NCBI GenBank assembly: GCA_005878325.1
Contig: VBMR01000144.1
Coordinates: forward strand, 1-8,535
Direction of reading: 5' to 3'
DNA length: 8,535 nt
Source of the DNA: Methanobacteriota archaeon
GTDB lineage: Archaea; Thermoplasmatota; Thermoplasmata; RBG-16-68-12
This document shows, piece after piece, positions 5,590 through 8,535 of the stretch. How positions within the stretch are numbered: position 1 is the first letter of the stretch; every line of letters starts with the position of its first letter. The notes under the pieces were generated by a model that made no database searches, had not been told where the DNA came from, and was given only the letters and a program-made list of their open reading frames with translations. The position numbers and the translations under genes are program-made.

Positions 5590-6939
5590 TCATAAGGCCT
5601 CCCCGAGTCCAGATCCCTTCGGGAGCCGCGAGAGGATGAGTTGGTTGAGCTTGATCCGGATCGGCGCGACCTTCACCTGGTTCACGACGTCCGCCGCGAA
5701 GGCATAGGTGAGGATGTGCCGCGCCGCCTCCTCGTCGATCCCGCGCGAGCGCAGGTAGAAGATGGCGTTCTCGTCGAGCTGGCCGATGGTCGAAGCGTGG
5801 TTGCACTTCACATCGTCGGCGAGGATCTCGAGGCCCGGCGTGCTGTCAACGAACGCCTCCCGCGAGAGGAGCAGGTTCTTGTTCGTCTGTCGCGCCACCG
5901 TCTTTTGGGCGTCCTTCCGCACGTAGATGTTCCCGTTGAACACGCCTCGGGACTTTCCGTCCAAGATACCGCGGTACAGCTCGACGCTGGTGCACGCGGG
6001 AGTCGCATGGTCGATCCGCGTGTAATTGTCCGCCTGCTGCGTGCCGGCGGTCATGAACAGTCCGTTCAGGACGAGGCTCCCGCCTTCGCCGCGGAACAGC
6101 GTGCGGACCGTGTTCCGAGCGATCGCCCCTCCAAAAGACATCGAGTGGCAGGACACCGCGGAGTCGCGGTCCTGATGAATGTCCATCGTGCCCATGTGGT
6201 ATGCGGTCTCTGACTCGCGTAACATCTTGTAATGATCCAGGATGGCTGCAGGGCCGACGGAAACCTCCGTCACGGCGTTCGTGAAGGTGATGTCGCGCCC
6301 CATGCCCGCATACGTCTCGATGATCGTCGCCTGGCTGCGGGCACCGATTCGGATCAGGTTCCGCGGATGAGCCACGATCGGGAGCTCCTTGGACGTCGAC
6401 ACGAACAACAGATGAATCGGCTCTTCCACGACCGTGTTGTTAGGCACCTCCACGTAGGCTCCGTCGCCGAAGAAGGCGGTGTTCAAGGAGAGGAACGGGT
6501 CGTCTTCGGACCGCGCGATTCGCCCGAGGTGCGGTTCGAGCGTCACCGCTTCCTGGTTCACGACTTCCGCCAAGGAAGCGACCCGGACCCCTTCGGGCAA
6601 CCGCCGCAGGTACGAGAGGCGGGGCGCGTACCGGCCGTTCACGAAGACCAACAGGGTCGTCTTGAGGACACCGAACGTGAAGGGCTCGAGTTTCTCCGCG
6701 ACGACCCCGTCGGGACGAGCCAGGATCGCGGGTTTGAACGGGACCCGGAGGAGGGGGGCGAGGTTCGTGTACTTCCAGTCCTCTTGCCTCTGGGTGGGAA
6801 ACCCCAGTGCCTCGAAGTGCGCGATCGCAGACTTCCGGAGTTGGCGCAACCACGCGGGACCGCGTCGCTCCTCTTCGGAGGAGGCGAACTCCGCGACATA
6901 CGTCTGCTTCGCGTCGAGGGCCACCGCCACGATCGTCAC
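5590..6939 (-). CDS. sufD: SufD, Fe-S cluster assembly scaffold subunit
   Basis: SufD pairs with SufB in the SufBC2D complex and is needed for iron entry and cluster formation. The product from the GTG at 6939 has 449 residues, a normal SufD length. Features in order are an N-terminal helical domain with the SufD hallmark RQEDWKYTNL (51-60), LLVFVNGRYAP (97-106), FLSLNTAFFGDGAYVEVP (149-166), a beta-helix core with the long run of alternating hydrophobics, and QTNKNLLLS (351-359). Then come LEILADDVKCNHASTIGQLDE (370-390), where His381 corresponds to E. coli SufD His360, and AIFYLRSRGI near the C-terminus. All recognised SufD landmarks are present. sufC ends 7 bases upstream and sufU1 begins 52 bases downstream. 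The gene order B-C-D is that of many bacterial suf operons. Confidence 0.96.
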   Translation of the reverse strand: MTIVAVALDAKQTYVAEFASSEEERRGPAWLRQLRKSAIAHFEALGFPTQRQEDWKYTNLAPLLRVPFKPAILARPDGVVAEKLEPFTFGVLKTTLLVFVNGRYAPRLSYLRRLPEGVRVASLAEVVNQEAVTLEPHLGRIARSEDDPFLSLNTAFFGDGAYVEVPNNTVVEEPIHLLFVSTSKELPIVAHPRNLIRIGARSQATIIETYAGMGRDITFTNAVTEVSVGPAAILDHYKMLRESETAYHMGTMDIHQDRDSAVSCHSMSFGGAIARNTVRTLFRGEGGSLVLNGLFMTAGTQQADNYTRIDHATPACTSVELYRGILDGKSRGVFNGNIYVRKDAQKTVARQTNKNLLLSREAFVDSTPGLEILADDVKCNHASTIGQLDENAIFYLRSRGIDEEAARHILTYAFAADVVNQVKVAPIRIKLNQLILSRLPKGSGLGEAL

Positions 6940-6943
6940 CGTT

Positions 6944-6948
6944 CTCCT
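6944..6948 (-). promoter_or_regulatory. Ribosome binding site of sufD
   Basis: AGGAG overlaps the sufC stop codon and lies 4 bases before the GTG at 6939. This favours that GTG over an upstream in-frame ATG at 6981, which would overlap sufC by 35 bases and has no homology support for its 14 extra residues. Confidence 0.65.
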
Positions 6949-7588
6949 AGGCGCGAACCGCAGGCCGCGGGGCTTCCTCAAGGATCCAACCGTAGCCGTG
7001 CTTCTCCAGGTTGCGGGCGAGGTCCGCGTCTCCGCTCTTCACGATCCGTCCGTCCACGAGGACATGCACGTAGTCCGGGGCCACATAGTCCAGGAGTCGC
7101 TGGTAGTGGGTCACGTCGAGCATCGACCGGGTCGGGCTCCGCATCGTGTTGATCCCATTCGACACGAGCCGGAGCGCGTCGATGTCGAGGCCGGAATCCG
7201 TCTCGTCGAGGACGCAGAACTTCGGCTCCAAGACGGCCATCTGGAAGACCTCGTTCTTCTTCTTCTCCCCTCCAGAGAAGCCTTCATTCAGTCCGCGTTT
7301 CATGAACGTCTCGTCGAGGTTGAGCAGCTTCGCCTTGTCCTGGACCAGCGTCATGAAGTCCATCGCGTCGATCTCATCGAGGCCGCGGTATTTCCGGATC
7401 GCGTTCAACGCGGCCTTGAGGAAGTAGTCGTACGTCGCCCGTCCCGCGAGCACCTGGGCCAGAGTGGTCTTGCCGCTCCCGTTCGGGCCCATGATGGCGT
7501 GGACCTCGCCCGGTCGGATCACGAGGTCGATCCCTTTGAGGATCTCCTTCCCGCCCACCTTCACGTGTAGGCCTTGGATCTCGAGCAC
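6947..7588 (-). CDS. sufC: SufC, SUF ABC-type ATPase, with internal deletion of the Q-loop segment
   Basis: SufC is the ABC-type ATPase that dimerises on SufB-SufD and drives cluster assembly. The 213-residue product has Walker A GPNGSGKTT (34-42, Lys40), signature FSGGEKKK (104-111), Walker B FCVLDE (124-129), the D-loop SGLD, and the H-loop His161 in THYQRLLDYV. It also has the SufC-specific ends VHVLVDGRIVKSG and GYGWILEE. It is short: E. coli SufC has 248 residues. Aligned from memory, AGRATYD (49-55) runs straight into YFLKAALNAIRKYRG. About 42 residues normally between them are absent, including VTGG..., the DR.GIF.AFQYP Q-loop and EIPGVS. The frame is intact. The Q-loop glutamine contacts the catalytic metal and couples the ATPase to its partner subunits, so this product is probably inactive unless the gap is an assembly error. 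The start is GTG with a strong ribosome site; the stop is 7 bases before sufD. Confidence 0.93.
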   Translation of the reverse strand: MLEIQGLHVKVGGKEILKGIDLVIRPGEVHAIMGPNGSGKTTLAQVLAGRATYDYFLKAALNAIRKYRGLDEIDAMDFMTLVQDKAKLLNLDETFMKRGLNEGFSGGEKKKNEVFQMAVLEPKFCVLDETDSGLDIDALRLVSNGINTMRSPTRSMLDVTHYQRLLDYVAPDYVHVLVDGRIVKSGDADLARNLEKHGYGWILEEAPRPAVRA

Positions 7589-7595
7589 GTCGCCG

Positions 7596-7600
7596 CCTCC
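7596..7600 (-). promoter_or_regulatory. Ribosome binding site of sufC
   Basis: GGAGG sits 7 bases before the GTG at 7588. It fixes that GTG as the sufC start, since the next in-frame candidates have no such site. Confidence 0.75.
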
Positions 7601-7616
7601 TTTCGAACTCCCGGGC

Positions 7617-8535
7617 TCACCCGACGGTGCCTTCGAGGTTCAGGCTCACGCTGATCAGCTTCTGCGCCTCGACCGCGAATTCCATCGGGAGCTTCAGGAA
7701 GACTTGCTTGCAGAACCCGTTCACGATCATGTTCGTCGCGTCTTCCGGTGTGATGCCGCGCTGCTGGCAGTAGAAGAGCTGCTCCTCCCCGATCTTCGAC
7801 GTCGAAGCCTCGTGCTCCATCTGAGCGGTGGGCTCCTGGACTTGGATGTCCGGGAACGTGAAGGCGGCGCACGTGGAGCCGATCAGGAGGGAGTCGCACT
7901 GCGAGTAGTTCCGCGCGTTCGCCGCGCCCTTGTGGATCCAGACGCGGCCTCGGTACGTGTTCCGACCGTAGCCGGCGGAGATGCCTTTCGCGATGATCGT
8001 GCTCCGGGTGTTCTTCCCGATATGGAGCATCTTGGTCCCCGTGTCCGCCTGTTGGTAGTTGTTGGCCACCGCGACGGAGTAGAACTCACCCTGGGAGTTG
8101 TCCCCCTGCAGGATGCAGCTCGGATACTTCCAGGTGATCGCGCTCCCCGTCTCGACCTGGGTCCACGAGATCTTCGAGTTCGCCCCGAGGCACTTGCCGC
8201 GCTTCGTGACGAAGTTGTAGATGCCGCCCTTCCCCTGCTTGTCGCCGGGATACCAGTTCTGGATCGTGGAGTACTTGACTTCCGCGTCGTCCAGGGCGAT
8301 CAGTTCCACGACCGCGGCATGGAGTTGGTTCGTGTCTCGGATCGGGGCCGTGCAGCCTTCCAGGTAGCTCACATAAGCCCGGTCCTCCGCGATGATGAGG
8401 GTCCGCTCGAACTGCCCGGTGTCCTGTGCGTTGATTCGGAAGTACGTGGATAGCTCCATCGGACAGCGCACGCCCGCGGGCACGTAGGCGAAGGAGCCGT
8501 CGCTGAAGACCGCGCTGTTCAGTCCGGCGAAGAAA
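7617..8535 (-). CDS. sufB: SufB, Fe-S cluster assembly scaffold (5' partial)
   Basis: SufB is the scaffold subunit of the cytosolic SufBCD complex, on which nascent Fe-S clusters are assembled. The visible 305 codons run from [19 protein letters not shown] at the window edge to the natural stop. They match the C-terminal two thirds of the long, E. coli-like SufB (about 470-495 residues). Hallmarks in order are [22 protein letters not shown] (core cysteine, C254 in E. coli as I recall), [59 protein letters not shown] (C405 equivalent), MEHEAS (H433/E434 equivalents) and the typical end NLEGTVG. All key residues expected in this part are present and nothing is missing internally. The start lies beyond the window. 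sufC follows 28 bases downstream. Identification is certain at family level. Confidence 0.97.
   Translation of the reverse strand, partial: FFAGLNSAVFSDGSFAYVPAGVRCPMELSTYFRINAQDTGQFERTLIIAEDRAYVSYLEGCTAPIRDTNQLHAAVVELIALDDAEVKYSTIQNWYPGDKQGKGGIYNFVTKRGKCLGANSKISWTQVETGSAITWKYPSCILQGDNSQGEFYSVAVANNYQQADTGTKMLHIGKNTRSTIIAKGISAGYGRNTYRGRVWIHKGAANARNYSQCDSLLIGSTCAAFTFPDIQVQEPTAQMEHEASTSKIGEEQLFYCQQRGITPEDATNMIVNGFCKQVFLKLPMEFAVEAQKLISVSLNLEGTVG

Noticed and set aside
4800..5639. Plus-strand open frames opposite sufU1 and the SufB-like gene.
   Set aside because: Same reasons: Arg-rich translations without motifs, exactly opposite well-supported genes.

Overview
The window is a single run of nine head-to-tail genes, all on the minus strand, from the right edge (partial sufB) to the left edge (partial cysO-moeB fusion). 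GC content is high (roughly 60-65% by eye). Starts are mixed ATG, GTG and TTG. Shine-Dalgarno-like sites are visible before most genes, and neighbouring genes overlap or lie a few bases apart, so it reads as one operon or two abutting ones. I see no RNA gene, mobile element, CRISPR array, repeat family or convincing terminator. The organism cannot be fixed from the sequence: a high-GC bacterium or a high-GC archaeon (for example a Thermoplasmata-like lineage) both fit. One TATA-like AT-rich spot near 721-730 leans slightly to the archaeal reading.

Right part (8535 to 3751), iron-sulfur cluster assembly scaffold: sufB (5' end missing), sufC (ATPase), sufD, sufU1 (sulfur-relay protein with the SufU-type insert), and a third SufB/SufD-family protein of 442 residues. 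This third protein keeps the SufB GCTAP cysteine as its only cysteine, but has lost the other residues known to matter in SufB and SufD.

Middle part (3666 to 2027), sulfur supply: sufS (cysteine desulfurase) overlapping a second, shorter sufU, whose cysteine spacing is like IscU.

Left part (2030 to 1), cysteine synthesis by a sulfur-carrier protein: a CysM-like synthase, a JAMM metalloprotease of the Mec+ type, and a CysO-like ubiquitin-fold carrier joined in frame to a MoeB/ThiF adenylyltransferase. This is the gene set of the mycobacterial CysO/CysM/Mec+/MoeZ pathway, here attached to a SUF operon. MoeB would load sulfur on CysO, CysM would pass it to an activated serine, the protease would release cysteine, SufS would take the sulfur back out, and SufU and SufBCD would build clusters with it.

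Three things are out of place. sufC lacks about 42 residues including the Q-loop, with frame kept. The JAMM protease gene has its start and its HxH...S..D half but lacks the piece between them with the catalytic Glu, and frame is lost. The carrier's diglycine is buried inside the fusion instead of being at a free C-terminus. The first two could be real lesions or assembly errors, and need read-level checking before biology is built on them.
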